In this document: in pieces, positions 1 to 8,482 of the stretch | How the letters are laid out: each line of letters starts with the position of its first letter | Numbering within the stretch: position 1 is the first letter of the stretch | Source: Bradyrhizobium sp. AUGA SZCCT0176 | Lineage (GTDB): Bacteria > Pseudomonadota > Alphaproteobacteria > Rhizobiales > Xanthobacteraceae | Reading direction: 5' to 3' | DNA: 64,000 nucleotides | Assembly (NCBI RefSeq): GCF_018130145.1 | Contig: NZ_JAFCMB010000002.1 | Span: 310,001-374,000, forward strand | Translations under genes and position numbers: made by a program | The notes under the pieces: model-generated | Told to the model about the DNA's origin: nothing | Databases searched by the model: none | What the model saw: the letters and a program-made list of their open reading frames with translations, nothing else

Positions 1-2
1 CC

Positions 3-194
3 GGCCGGCATCCGACCTCGGGCGCGCGCTTCCTCTACTTCAAAGGCCCGGACGGCATGATCTTCGAATACTCGGTCGGCGTCGACGAGATCGAAGACGA
101 GGCGACGCACCGGCCGCGGCAATTCGGTTTTGAGCCGACCAGTTTCTGCATGTGGGGTTCGAAACCCGCGGGCATGGCTTTGCCAAACTCCTGA
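3..194 (+). CDS. VOC-fold (glyoxalase/extradiol dioxygenase family) protein, C-terminal end
   Basis: The frame is open from the left edge and ends in TGA, so only the last 63 residues are present. They contain a VOC-like end strand, GPDGMIFEYSVG, in which the Glu sits where the family places its third metal ligand. The tail continues through a Trp/Phe-rich segment to MALPNS. The gene ends 14 bases before the start of the downstream SDR gene on the same strand, so the two are probably co-transcribed. Only the family can be called: ring-cleaving dioxygenase, glyoxalase-like or another VOC enzyme are all possible without the N-terminal part. Confidence 0.7.
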   Translation, partial: GRHPTSGARFLYFKGPDGMIFEYSVGVDEIEDEATHRPRQFGFEPTSFCMWGSKPAGMALPNS

Positions 195-208
195 TTGGAA
201 CAGAGCAA

Positions 209-988
209 ATGGATCTGGGATTGAAGGGACGCACCGCGATCGTGTGCGCGGCAAGCCAGGGCCTTGGCAAGGCGAGCGCGATGGCGCTCGCCCGCGAAGG
301 AGTCAACCTCATCATCGTAGCCCGCCGTGGGGATGTGCTGGAAAGTGCCGCGGAGGAGATCGCATCTGCGACCGCCAACCGGCCCAAAGCGGTCATTGCC
401 GACGTCACCACCAACGAAGGCCGCGATGCCATTCTCGCCGCCTGCCCGGCTCCCGACATTCTCATCAACAATGCCGGCGGGCCGCCGCCCGGAGATTTCC
501 GCAAATTCGAGCGTGAGGACTGGATCAAGGCGCTCGATGGCAACATGCTGGCGCCGATCGCGCTGATCAAGGCGACGCTGGACGGCATGATCGCGCGCAA
601 GTTCGGTCGCATCGTCAATGTCACCTCGCATGCCGTGAAAGCGCCGGTAGCGATGCTTGCGCTTTCCAACGGCGCGCGCACCGGCTTGACGGGTTTTGTC
701 GCGGGACTGGCCCGGTCGGTCGCCGAACACAACGTGACGGTCAACAACCTGCTGCCCGGCACGTTCGATACCGACCGCCTCAAGTCTAATCTGACGGCGC
801 TGGCCCGGAATTCGTCGCGCGAGGTCGGCGCCGTGACCGAGGAGATCAGAACGGCCAACCCGACCAAGCGGTTCGGCCACCCCGATGAATTCGGCGCTGC
901 CTGCGCGTTCCTGTGCTCGTCGCAAGCCGGTTACATCACCGGGCAAAACATTCTGATCGACGGCGGCGCCTATCCCGGCACGTTCTGA
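209..988 (+). CDS. SDR-family oxidoreductase with altered catalytic motif
   Basis: This is a 259-residue Rossmann-fold short-chain dehydrogenase. The start MDLGLKGRTA at 209 is preferred because it puts the cofactor motif (AASQGLG, about residue 14-20) at the usual distance from the N-terminus; a longer frame from 152 would overlap the VOC gene. NNAG is present near residue 93 and the LIDGGAYPG C-terminus is typical. The usual catalytic YxxxK is not found: aligning the following helix places SNGAR there (Tyr to Ser, Lys to Arg), while the upstream Ser of the NVTS motif remains. The family normally uses NAD(P)H on hydroxyl or keto substrates, but the missing Tyr/Lys makes a standard reaction uncertain. 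The gene follows a VOC gene on the same strand and is convergent with the Bug gene. Confidence 0.85.
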   Translation: MDLGLKGRTAIVCAASQGLGKASAMALAREGVNLIIVARRGDVLESAAEEIASATANRPKAVIADVTTNEGRDAILAACPAPDILINNAGGPPPGDFRKFEREDWIKALDGNMLAPIALIKATLDGMIARKFGRIVNVTSHAVKAPVAMLALSNGARTGLTGFVAGLARSVAEHNVTVNNLLPGTFDTDRLKSNLTALARNSSREVGAVTEEIRTANPTKRFGHPDEFGAACAFLCSSQAGYITGQNILIDGGAYPGTF

Positions 989-1018
989 TTCGAACAAAGC
1001 TCGATCATCTGCCGGCCA

Positions 1019-1987
1019 TTACTCGGTCTTGACATGGCGCTCCTCGATCACCTTGCGCCACACGGGAATTTCGGCCGCGATGATGGCGGACAGTTCGGCG
1101 GGAGTACTGGTCGTGGCCTCCACGCCGTAGGCCAGAAAGCGGTCGCGCAATTGCGGCATCGCCAGCGTCGTCTTGATAGCGGCGTTGAGTTTGCTGACGA
1201 TCTCAGGCGGCGTACCCGCGGGAGCCAACAGCCCGAACCAGGTTTCGACTGAATACCCCTTCAAGACGTTCCCGATGGGCGTGGCCCCGGGAGCAACGGC
1301 GGAGCGCTCAGGCGACGAAACGCCGAGCAGCTTCACCTTGCCGGAGCGGATATGTTCGTTCAGCGTGTCGGATGTTGTCGTGAGCAGGATGTCGACCTCG
1401 CCGGCAAAGATCGCGAGCGTTGTCGGTGCCTGGCCGCGGTACGGGACGTGGACCATCTGCAGCCCGGCCTGGTTGAGAAAGCGCTCTGTGCTGAGATGTC
1501 CGAGCGAGCCAGGTCCGGCGGTCGCATACAGCATCGGCTTGCCCTGCGCCTTGGCGTAGGCGATCAGGCCGGCGGCATCGTTCACCGGCACCTTTTCACT
1601 CGCAACCAGAACCAGCGGCGCCTTGGAGACCAGCGAGACCGGTGCAAAGCTCTTCAACGGATCGAAATCGACACCCTTCTGAAGCAGTGGGGCGATCGAG
1701 ATCGGGCCGTTGTTTGCAAACAAAAGGGTGTAGCCATCCGGATCCGCCCGGGCGGCTTCGTTGGCGCCGGTCGTGCCCGCCGCGCCCCCGCGATTGTCGA
1801 TGACGAGCGGCTGGCCGAGGATCTTTGCCATCGGCTCCTGCAGCGCGCGCGCCATGATGTCGGTCGAACCGCCGGCGGGATATGGCACGATGAGCCGGAT
1901 CGGCCGCGACGGGTAATTGTCTGCGGCGGCAGTTCCGGCAAGAACCACAAGCCCGAGCGCAAACGCGAAGAAATGAAGTCGTTTCAC
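1019..1987 (-). CDS. Bug-family (TctC) tripartite tricarboxylate transporter substrate-binding protein
   Basis: This is a 322-residue periplasmic solute-binding protein. It has an N-terminal signal peptide (hydrophobic to about residue 22, cleavage near AAADNYP), followed by the Bug hallmark YPSRPIRLIVPYPAGGSTD and the conserved GYTLLF and SLGHLS segments. The start is GTG, supported by a GGGAGG ribosome-binding site six bases upstream. It is the last gene of the minus-strand cluster GntR - enoyl-CoA hydratase - acyl-CoA dehydrogenase - CaiB transferase, so it probably captures the carboxylate that those enzymes degrade. No TctA or TctB membrane subunit lies nearby, which is common for Bug proteins. 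Ligand unknown. Confidence 0.92.
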   Translation of the reverse strand: MKRLHFFAFALGLVVLAGTAAADNYPSRPIRLIVPYPAGGSTDIMARALQEPMAKILGQPLVIDNRGGAAGTTGANEAARADPDGYTLLFANNGPISIAPLLQKGVDFDPLKSFAPVSLVSKAPLVLVASEKVPVNDAAGLIAYAKAQGKPMLYATAGPGSLGHLSTERFLNQAGLQMVHVPYRGQAPTTLAIFAGEVDILLTTTSDTLNEHIRSGKVKLLGVSSPERSAVAPGATPIGNVLKGYSVETWFGLLAPAGTPPEIVSKLNAAIKTTLAMPQLRDRFLAYGVEATTSTPAELSAIIAAEIPVWRKVIEERHVKTE

Positions 1988-2045
1988 GTCGATCCTCCCA
2001 TCAGGTCGTCTCTTTTTTTGATGCAGTCTTTCTCTCCGGCCGGCC

Positions 2046-3251
2046 TTATTCCGCTGCCGTTCCGGCGACCTTTCCGAACGCGCCGGAGGCGGCTAGTTTT
2101 GCGATTTCATCCGCGGACAGTCCAAGCACGCGTTCGAGCACGTCGTCGCGGTGCGACCCTATGGACGGAATTTCCCGCCCGATCGCACTACGCGCACCCG
2201 ACATTCGCCACGGGGCGTTGACGCCCTTGAATTCGCCGGCGGCGTCAGCGATCGGCGCAAATGTGCCGCGACCAGCGAGATCGGGATCGTCCAGCGCTTC
2301 GGCCGGGTCACGAAAGCGCGCGCAGGGAATGCCGGCCTGGTCGAGCATGGCAAGGCATTCGTCCATTGTGTATTGCATGGCCCATTTTTCGATGACCTGC
2401 ATCATCGCGGTCCAGTTCGCGCCGCGCTTCGGCACCGATGTGAAGCGCGGGTCGGATAAAAGCTCCGGCAGGCCGGTCAGGTCGCGAAGGGCCGCGAAGT
2501 TGCGCGCCGACACCGGCGCGATCAGGATGTCCCCGTCCATGGTGCGCACGGGCCCGTAAGTCGGCCGCAGCATCGGCTTGGAGAATTGCGCTTCCTGCAG
2601 CTCATACACCAAGAGATTCAGCATGCAATCCATCAGGGCGACATCGATGCGCTGTCCTTCGCCGGTGCGCGAGCGCTGCACCATTGCAGTCTGAATTGCC
2701 GAGAAGCCGAAAATGCCGCCGAGAACATCGGCGACGAACACCGCACCTGCCGCCGGCCGGTCGCGGTCTCCGGCATACCGCATCAGCGTGCGATCGAAGC
2801 CGCTCTCGGCATGAACGATCATCGCATAGGCGGCGCGCTCAGCCTGCGGACCGGTCTGACCGTAGCCGGAGATCGAGCAGTAAATCAGTCCCGGATTGAT
2901 CTTTCGCAGCGTCTCATATCCGAGACCCAGGCGCTCCATCACACCGGGTCGGAAATTCTCGACCAGGATGTCGGTGTCTTCGACCATGCGATGGACGAGC
3001 TTGATCGCATCTGACGATTTCAGGTCGAGCGCGATGCTCCGCTTGCCGGCATTGAGCTGGCCGAAATAGGCGCTGTGGCCGTCACGCACCGGCGCGCGCA
3101 GCCGCATTTCGTCGCCTTCCGGCGGCTCGATCTTGATCACTTCCGCGCCGACATCGGCCAGCAGCCGCGCGCAATAGGGCCCGGCCAGCATGATGGAGAA
3201 ATCCAGCACCCGTACGCCCTCGAGGGCCGATGTCGATGTTTGGTCCTGCAT
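2046..3251 (-). CDS. CaiB/BaiF family (class III) CoA-transferase
   Basis: This 401-residue protein matches the usual length of formyl-CoA/succinyl-CoA:carboxylate CoA-transferases. The N-terminus LEGVRVLDFSIMLAGPYC and the segments IKIEPPEGDEMR, LKSSDAI and FRPGVMERLGLGYE are classic for the family. The catalytic Asp is expected in the YAMIVHAESG / RPAAGAVFVADVLGG region, but I could not assign it with certainty. The ATG start has a GGAGG ribosome-binding site. It lies 12 bases downstream of the acyl-CoA dehydrogenase gene and 58 bases upstream of the Bug gene. It probably activates an imported carboxylate to its CoA thioester for the beta-oxidation enzymes in the same operon. Substrate unknown. 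Confidence 0.92.
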   Translation of the reverse strand: MQDQTSTSALEGVRVLDFSIMLAGPYCARLLADVGAEVIKIEPPEGDEMRLRAPVRDGHSAYFGQLNAGKRSIALDLKSSDAIKLVHRMVEDTDILVENFRPGVMERLGLGYETLRKINPGLIYCSISGYGQTGPQAERAAYAMIVHAESGFDRTLMRYAGDRDRPAAGAVFVADVLGGIFGFSAIQTAMVQRSRTGEGQRIDVALMDCMLNLLVYELQEAQFSKPMLRPTYGPVRTMDGDILIAPVSARNFAALRDLTGLPELLSDPRFTSVPKRGANWTAMMQVIEKWAMQYTMDECLAMLDQAGIPCARFRDPAEALDDPDLAGRGTFAPIADAAGEFKGVNAPWRMSGARSAIGREIPSIGSHRDDVLERVLGLSADEIAKLAASGAFGKVAGTAAE

Positions 3252-3263
3252 ACTGCCTGCCTC

Positions 3264-5501
3264 CTATCTCGGCAGCCCGAGCCCGCGCTGGGCGATCAGG
3301 CTGCGCTGTATCTCGTTGGTCCCGATGCTGATCACCCACATCAGCGAATGCCGCAGGTTCTGTTCGAACCGGCCATTGTCGATCGCGCCCGGCATCTGCT
3401 CGGAAATCGCGGCGCGCATCCCGAGAATGTCGAGCGCCGCCTCGCCGAACCCTTCCATCAGTTCGCCGGAATAGACCTTGCTGATCGCGCCATATTCCGG
3501 CGGCGTCACGCCATCGGCCGCGAGTTCGGCGCAATGCATCATCAGTTGCCGGCCAACCTCGATTTCGCAGGCAAGCGTCGCCATCTTGTCGCGCACGATC
3601 GCATCCTGAGCGGGCGGCGGCCGATCGCCCTCGGCCGCCATCACATGCCGGCGCAGTTGCTCGAAGGCGTGGGCCACCTTCCACACGATGCCGCCGCCGA
3701 CCAGACCGCGCTCAAAGGCGAGTGCGCCCGTCAGGACTTTCCAGCCGCCATTGACCTCGCCGACAATGTTTTCCAGGGGAATGCGAACGTCGTCGTAGAA
3801 GATGTTGGCAAACGTGCCGTCATACATCGTGCTCGCCGGCCGGACCGTAATACCCGGCGCATTCATCGGGACGATAAACATGCTGATGCCGGCGTGCGGC
3901 GGCTTGGCATTCCTGTCGGTCCGGGCTGCGAGAAACATGTATTTGCCCCACCAGGTCGTGGTCCAGATCTTCTGGCCGTTGATGACCCAGTGCTCGCCGT
4001 CCCGCACCGCGCTGGTGCGCAGCGCGGCGAGATCGGAGCCGGCCTGCGGTTCGCTGTAGCCCATGCCGTGCATGGCCTCGCCCCGGAGAATTTCCGGCAG
4101 GTAGTTCTGCTGCTGCTCCGGCGTGCCGAACATCATCAGGGCGTTGGCCTGGATCGACGCGCCGATCCGCGGTGCTTCGCCCTGCTCCATCGTCTCCATG
4201 AATGCGATCTGCTCCAACGGGGAACGGCCCTGCCCGCCGAATTGCTTTGGCCATCCGAGGCCGATCCATCCGGTCTTGCCGATATCGCGCGCGAACTCGG
4301 CGTCGAACTCACGCTTTTCAAATGGCTGTTGGTCGAACCTCGCCTTCCGGTCTCCCGACCAGTTTTGATCGAGCCACCGCCGCACCTGTTCGCGCAGCTC
4401 GTTGCCGGCCGGACCGAGATCGTATTGCGGCAACGGCGCGCCGCCGCGATCCAGCAAATACGAAGCCAGCCGCCGCCGTGCATCAGGCGCCCCGCCGAGC
4501 GCGACCGTGTCCAGGTGCACGCGCTTGAAATGTCGCGTGGCCTCGTGCTCTTCGGCATAGCCGATGGCGCCGAAAATATGCTGGGTCTCGAGCGACACGC
4601 GCCGCAGCGCATGCCCGCCAAAGGCAACCGCGCAATCGGCAAAATAGCGCCAGTTGCAATCACCAATGTCGTGCAGCCTGGCCGCATGATCCAGGATCAG
4701 GCGGACGCCTTCGAGCGCGATCAGGCCATTGGCGAGCTTGTGCTGGATCGCCTGAAACTTTGCGATGGGTTGCCCAAACTGGTGACGCTCCCTGGCGTAG
4801 TCCGTGGCCAGCTCGAACGCGCGCCGGGCGGCGCCATGTGCCCTCGCCAGCAATGCGACCTGGGCCTTGAGGCTGATATCATCGAGGTCGACCGCCTCCA
4901 GCGGAAGAAGCGTCAGCGGCGCCGAATTCAGCCGCACCTCGCAGAGCCCCCATGCGCCCATGGCGCGCGTCGGCGTGAGGACAATGCCGGGAGCATCCAG
5001 TTGGACGAGGGCAAGATGGGACGCGTCAACGGCCACGAGAAGATGTGTGGCACCAGCGGCTTCGACGAAACGAAGCACGCCTGTTGCGCGCGAGCCGTCA
5101 ATCCGGATCGATCCTGCACCCACATCAGGGTCGCGGGCGCCGAAGGAGAAAGCAGCCACCGCTGTGCCGGCATGCAGCTTTTCCAGCAGCTCCACGGCGG
5201 CGTCGGTCCGCGAGCCCGAGAGGGAAAAGTTGGCCAGCGCGACGGACCACATCGGCGCCGGACATGCGGCACGGCCAAGTTCCGCCATCACCACCAGGAT
5301 CTCGCGAAGGCCGCCTTCATCGCGGCCGGAGCCGAGCGCAGCCACCCCCTGCCCGATGAGCTTGCGCCAGACCGCCGAGGTATCGTCCGGGGACGGCCGC
5401 TCCTTGCCGCCGCCCGCAGCCCAATGCGCTTCGAGAAACCCGCGCAGGGAATCCCGAAGCATTTTGGCGGTGTCGTCGCTCGGAGGCGCGGCCGCATCCA
5501 T
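3264..5501 (-). CDS. Two-domain (fused) acyl-CoA dehydrogenase
   Basis: At 745 residues this is about twice the normal acyl-CoA dehydrogenase length. Residues 1-370 form a divergent ACAD-like half, with only the C-terminal helical part well recognisable (REFGQP-like RERHQFGQPIAKFQAIQHK and HIFGAIGYAEEHE). Residues 380-745 form a second, complete ACAD with the FAD/substrate motifs [14 protein letters not shown] and INGQKIWTT and the C-terminal GTNEIQRSLIAQRGLGLPR. The domain order resembles mycobacterial FadE34-type fused enzymes, in which two unlike halves replace an alpha2beta2 heterotetramer acting on bulky acyl-CoAs. It sits 6 bases after the enoyl-CoA hydratase gene and upstream of the CaiB gene. 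A bulky or branched (ring or side-chain) acyl-CoA substrate is my inference. Confidence 0.9.
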   Translation of the reverse strand: MDAAAPPSDDTAKMLRDSLRGFLEAHWAAGGGKERPSPDDTSAVWRKLIGQGVAALGSGRDEGGLREILVVMAELGRAACPAPMWSVALANFSLSGSRTDAAVELLEKLHAGTAVAAFSFGARDPDVGAGSIRIDGSRATGVLRFVEAAGATHLLVAVDASHLALVQLDAPGIVLTPTRAMGAWGLCEVRLNSAPLTLLPLEAVDLDDISLKAQVALLARAHGAARRAFELATDYARERHQFGQPIAKFQAIQHKLANGLIALEGVRLILDHAARLHDIGDCNWRYFADCAVAFGGHALRRVSLETQHIFGAIGYAEEHEATRHFKRVHLDTVALGGAPDARRRLASYLLDRGGAPLPQYDLGPAGNELREQVRRWLDQNWSGDRKARFDQQPFEKREFDAEFARDIGKTGWIGLGWPKQFGGQGRSPLEQIAFMETMEQGEAPRIGASIQANALMMFGTPEQQQNYLPEILRGEAMHGMGYSEPQAGSDLAALRTSAVRDGEHWVINGQKIWTTTWWGKYMFLAARTDRNAKPPHAGISMFIVPMNAPGITVRPASTMYDGTFANIFYDDVRIPLENIVGEVNGGWKVLTGALAFERGLVGGGIVWKVAHAFEQLRRHVMAAEGDRPPPAQDAIVRDKMATLACEIEVGRQLMMHCAELAADGVTPPEYGAISKVYSGELMEGFGEAALDILGMRAAISEQMPGAIDNGRFEQNLRHSLMWVISIGTNEIQRSLIAQRGLGLPR

Positions 5502-5507
5502 GGGAGA

Positions 5508-6317
5508 CTAGGCCTTGCCGTATTTCGGCTTGCGCTTCTCCTTGAACGACATCGTCGCCTCTTTGTGGTCGGCGGTCTCGAATGTCACCTGCTCGAGCGC
5601 CATCGAGGCCTCCAGCATCATATTCACGCGATCCTTGACGATCTGGTTGATCGACAGCTTGGTCCAGCGAATGGCCCAGGTCGGGCCGTTGGCGAGCTCG
5701 ATCGCGATCTCGCGGGCCTTGGCGAGCACCTCCGCGCGCGGCACGACATGATTGACCAGCCCGATCCGCTCAGCCTCCGCACCTTTCAGAAGGGTGCCGC
5801 GGATCAGGTACTCCTTGGCCTTGTTGATGCCGATCAGCAGCGGCCAGATCACGGTGCCGCCGTCACCGGCGACCAGCCCGACCCGCGAGACGTGGGTGTC
5901 ACCGATGCGCGCGTCCTCCGCCATCACCGTGATGTCGCAAAGCAGCGCGTGCGTTGCGGCGAGGCCGATGGCGTCGCCGTTGATCGCCGCAATGATCGGC
6001 TTGTCGAGTTCGAGCTGGCGCGTCACGCCACGGCGGCTGATCATGGGGTCGTGGACTTCCCCCTCCTCGAGAACGTCGCCGCCCGGCCGCTCCGACATCG
6101 CCTTCACGTCGCCACCGACGCTGAAGAAATCACCCGCGCCCGTCAGCACCACGACGTGGACGGCGTGATCGTCGGCCAGGTCGTCCCAGATGGTCCGCAG
6201 TTCGCGGATCAGCTTCTGATTGATGGCGTTGCGTGCTTGCGGCCGGTTCAAAGTCACGGTCGCGACCTTGTCCGCGACCTCGACCGTCAGGCATTCGTAT
6301 CTGGCATATTGGGACAC
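5508..6317 (-). CDS. Enoyl-CoA hydratase/isomerase (crotonase) family protein
   Basis: This is a 269-residue crotonase-fold protein. It has TLNRPQARNAINQ near the N-terminus, the oxyanion-hole segments AGDFFSVGGDVKAM and AINGDAIGLAATHALLCD, and THVSRVGLVAGDGGT, where a catalytic Glu would usually be found. The start is GTG behind a GGAGG site with 6-base spacing; no in-frame ATG is nearby. The gene follows the GntR regulator by 50 bases and precedes the fused acyl-CoA dehydrogenase by 6 bases. It probably hydrates the enoyl-CoA product of that enzyme. The usual catalytic Glu pair is not evident (Gly/Asp-rich here), so isomerase or another crotonase activity cannot be excluded. Confidence 0.92.
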   Translation of the reverse strand: MSQYARYECLTVEVADKVATVTLNRPQARNAINQKLIRELRTIWDDLADDHAVHVVVLTGAGDFFSVGGDVKAMSERPGGDVLEEGEVHDPMISRRGVTRQLELDKPIIAAINGDAIGLAATHALLCDITVMAEDARIGDTHVSRVGLVAGDGGTVIWPLLIGINKAKEYLIRGTLLKGAEAERIGLVNHVVPRAEVLAKAREIAIELANGPTWAIRWTKLSINQIVKDRVNMMLEASMALEQVTFETADHKEATMSFKEKRKPKYGKA

Positions 6318-6367
6318 ATTTTCCTCCGTTGTTATAATTGTTCGAGCGTGGATCGAGCCACTCTCTG

Positions 6368-7234
6368 TTATCTGCGCATTCCGGGCTGCACCTCCGCCAA
6401 CGCGACGTGAAGCGACATCGCGCCGGGGTCCTGCTCCAGCATCCGCTGCACGGATTCCAGATGGGTACGCATCAGGCGCGTCGCCGACGCAACATTTCGT
6501 TCACCCAGCGCCGCCAGGAATTGCCGTCGCTTTTCCGCCAGCCGCGCCATCGCGACGCCGCTCGACGAGACCTTGGCGTAGACGAAGCGCATGTGAATCT
6601 CGGTGACCGAATCCATGATCATGGCGATCACTTTGTTACCGGTCGACGCCGCGAGCAGTTTGTAGAATTCGCGCGAGCATTCGACGCGGTCCAGCAGCCG
6701 CCCTTCCCGCGTCGCATCCTCGGTGCGCCGAATATTGGCCTCGAGCGCGTCGAGATCGGCTTTTCGTGCATTGGCACACGCCAGCCGCACCACGAGATCG
6801 AGAACGTGAACGCGCGCTTCCGACAATTCCCGGACGGAAATCGTGCCGAGCGACAGCATATCGCGCATCACGCCGTTCATGCGGCTGGTGTCGCCCTCCT
6901 GAATGAAGGCGCCGCCCTTGACGCCCTTCTGCAGCCGAAGCACGCCGGCCATTTCGAGGCTGCGCAAGGCCTCGCGCAGCACGTTGCGGCTGACGCCGAG
7001 CTGCTGGGCCAGGTCTCGTTCGGGCGGCAGCTTGTCGCCCGGCTTGAGGACGCCGAGCGCGAGCTGCTCGCGGATGCGCTCGCAGATTTCCTCGAACGCA
7101 CGCCGTGTGTGGATCGGGCGGAATGCCGGCGCGGCCGGCGCTCCAGCCGCGCGGTGATCGGGGACCCGTTCGCGCCGGTTGGGCGTCGATGACCTGGGGC
7201 GGGCGGGCGTGCGAGGGCTTGACTTGGTGCTCAT
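6368..7234 (-). CDS. GntR-family (FadR/FCD subfamily) transcriptional regulator
   Basis: This is a winged-helix regulator with a C-terminal FCD ligand-binding domain. The helix-turn-helix spans [32 protein letters not shown], shown here only by its ends KLPPERDL and [11 protein letters not shown]. The following all-helical domain includes conserved His/Arg positions such as [13 protein letters not shown]. The start at 7234 ([10 protein letters not shown]) is chosen because it is the first ATG; a GTG at 7258 would add eight residues. The N-terminal 45 residues are Pro/Arg-rich and probably disordered. It is the first gene of the minus-strand acyl-CoA operon and divergent from an acyl-CoA dehydrogenase, with an inverted repeat between them, so autoregulation by an acyl-CoA-type ligand is likely. 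Confidence 0.9.
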   Translation of the reverse strand: MSTKSSPRTPARPRSSTPNRRERVPDHRAAGAPAAPAFRPIHTRRAFEEICERIREQLALGVLKPGDKLPPERDLAQQLGVSRNVLREALRSLEMAGVLRLQKGVKGGAFIQEGDTSRMNGVMRDMLSLGTISVRELSEARVHVLDLVVRLACANARKADLDALEANIRRTEDATREGRLLDRVECSREFYKLLAASTGNKVIAMIMDSVTEIHMRFVYAKVSSSGVAMARLAEKRRQFLAALGERNVASATRLMRTHLESVQRMLEQDPGAMSLHVALAEVQPGMRR

Positions 7235-7235
7235 G

Positions 7236-7260
7236 GGGTGAATTATTAAATGGCTCACCC
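7236..7260. promoter_or_regulatory. Inverted repeat, probable GntR operator
   Basis: GGGTGA at 7236-7241 and TCACCC at 7255-7260 are perfect inverted arms separated by an AT-rich 13-base spacer (ATTATTAAATGGC). The site lies just upstream of the GntR start (7234) and 57 bases before the divergent acyl-CoA dehydrogenase start (7318). This is where an autoregulatory operator would be expected. The function is inferred from position and symmetry. Confidence 0.5.
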
Positions 7261-7317
7261 ATTCAATGGAAGTCCCTTTTCAAACTTCCGGCAAGAAAAG
7301 ATGACCCAGGGATCAAC

Positions 7318-8457
7318 ATGAGCTTCACCGAGGAGCAGATCGCGTTCCGCGACACCGTGCGGAAGATGGTCGCAAAGCACGTCGCGCCTGTCGCGGCCGA
7401 AATCGACGAGACCGACCGCTTCCCGCTCGAACTCGTGAAGCTGTTCGGCGAGATGGGGCTGATGCAGCTCTGGGTGCCGGAACGCTACGGCGGTCCGAAC
7501 GGCAACCTGACCTTGGCCTGCCTCGCCCGGGAGGAGATATCCAGGGTCTCGCCGGCTTGCGCCTCGATCGCAGCCCTCAACACCATGTTCATCATGCCGC
7601 TGCTTCACTTCGGTTCCGAGGAGCAGCGCGCCAAATACCTACCCATTATCGCCAAGGGCGGCGTCGTCACGGCGATCGCGATATCCGAGCCGCAGGCCGG
7701 CTCCGACGTCACCGCAATCAACACGCGCGCGCGGAAGGACGGCGACAGCTACGTCCTCAACGGCCGCAAGCAATGGTGCAGCTATGGCGTCGTCGCCGAC
7801 TACATCGTGGTGATGGCCCGGACCAGCGACGCCCCGGGCGCCGACGGGATCAGTGCCTTCATCGTCGAACCGAAGACGATGTCGGGCATCTCGTTTGGAC
7901 GCCACGAGCGCAAGATGGGCTTCCGCGGCGCGCCGAATACTCCGATCTTCTTCGACAATGTCCGCGTCCCTGCGGAGAACCTCGTCGGAGAAGAAGGCAA
8001 GGGCTTCCGGGCGTCGATGCGCGCGCTCGACCTCAACCGGCCGACCATCGGCGCCCAGTCCGTCGGCCTGGCCCAGGGCGCGCTCGACGCGTGCGTTGCC
8101 TACGCCAAGGAGCGCAAACAGTTCAAGAAGGCGATCGCGGAGTTTCAGGGCGTGCAATTCATGCTGGCCGACATGGCCATGCAGATCGAGGCCGCACGTG
8201 CCCTCGTCTACGAATGCGCCCGGGCCGGCGATGCCGGCGACTGGAAACGCCTCAACGTGCTGGCCAGCATGGCCAAATGCGTCGGCAGCGACATGGCCAT
8301 GAAGGTGACAACGGACGCCGTCCAGATCTTCGGCGGCTACGGCTACACCATGGACTATCCGGTCGAGCGGATGATGCGCGACGCCAAGCTGACCCAGATC
8401 TTCGAAGGCACCAACCAGATCCAGCGCGTGGTGATCGCTCGGGAGCTGCTTCGGTAG
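7318..8457 (+). CDS. Acyl-CoA dehydrogenase
   Basis: This 379-residue protein has the standard single-domain acyl-CoA dehydrogenase length. It shows the ACAD signatures [13 protein letters not shown] and [10 protein letters not shown], the mid domain, the helical segment [19 protein letters not shown], and a C-terminal [16 protein letters not shown]. In that last segment [12 protein letters not shown] and EGTN form the FAD/catalytic-base region of short/medium-chain enzymes. ATG 7318 is chosen because [15 protein letters not shown] is a normal family N-terminus and CAGGGA lies just upstream. The enzyme is divergent from the GntR operon and probably under the same operator. It would oxidise acyl-CoA to enoyl-CoA and pass electrons to ETF. 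Substrate chain type unknown. Confidence 0.94.
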   Translation: MSFTEEQIAFRDTVRKMVAKHVAPVAAEIDETDRFPLELVKLFGEMGLMQLWVPERYGGPNGNLTLACLAREEISRVSPACASIAALNTMFIMPLLHFGSEEQRAKYLPIIAKGGVVTAIAISEPQAGSDVTAINTRARKDGDSYVLNGRKQWCSYGVVADYIVVMARTSDAPGADGISAFIVEPKTMSGISFGRHERKMGFRGAPNTPIFFDNVRVPAENLVGEEGKGFRASMRALDLNRPTIGAQSVGLAQGALDACVAYAKERKQFKKAIAEFQGVQFMLADMAMQIEAARALVYECARAGDAGDWKRLNVLASMAKCVGSDMAMKVTTDAVQIFGGYGYTMDYPVERMMRDAKLTQIFEGTNQIQRVVIARELLR

Positions 8458-8482
8458 AAGCGTGCTGACAGGCTTTTCCCCG

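Noticed and set aside
3075..6410. A very long open frame (about 1,100 codons) on the plus strand
   Set aside because: It is antisense to the CaiB, acyl-CoA dehydrogenase and enoyl-CoA hydratase genes. It is Arg/His/Pro-rich with no domain, as expected for a GC-rich shadow frame.
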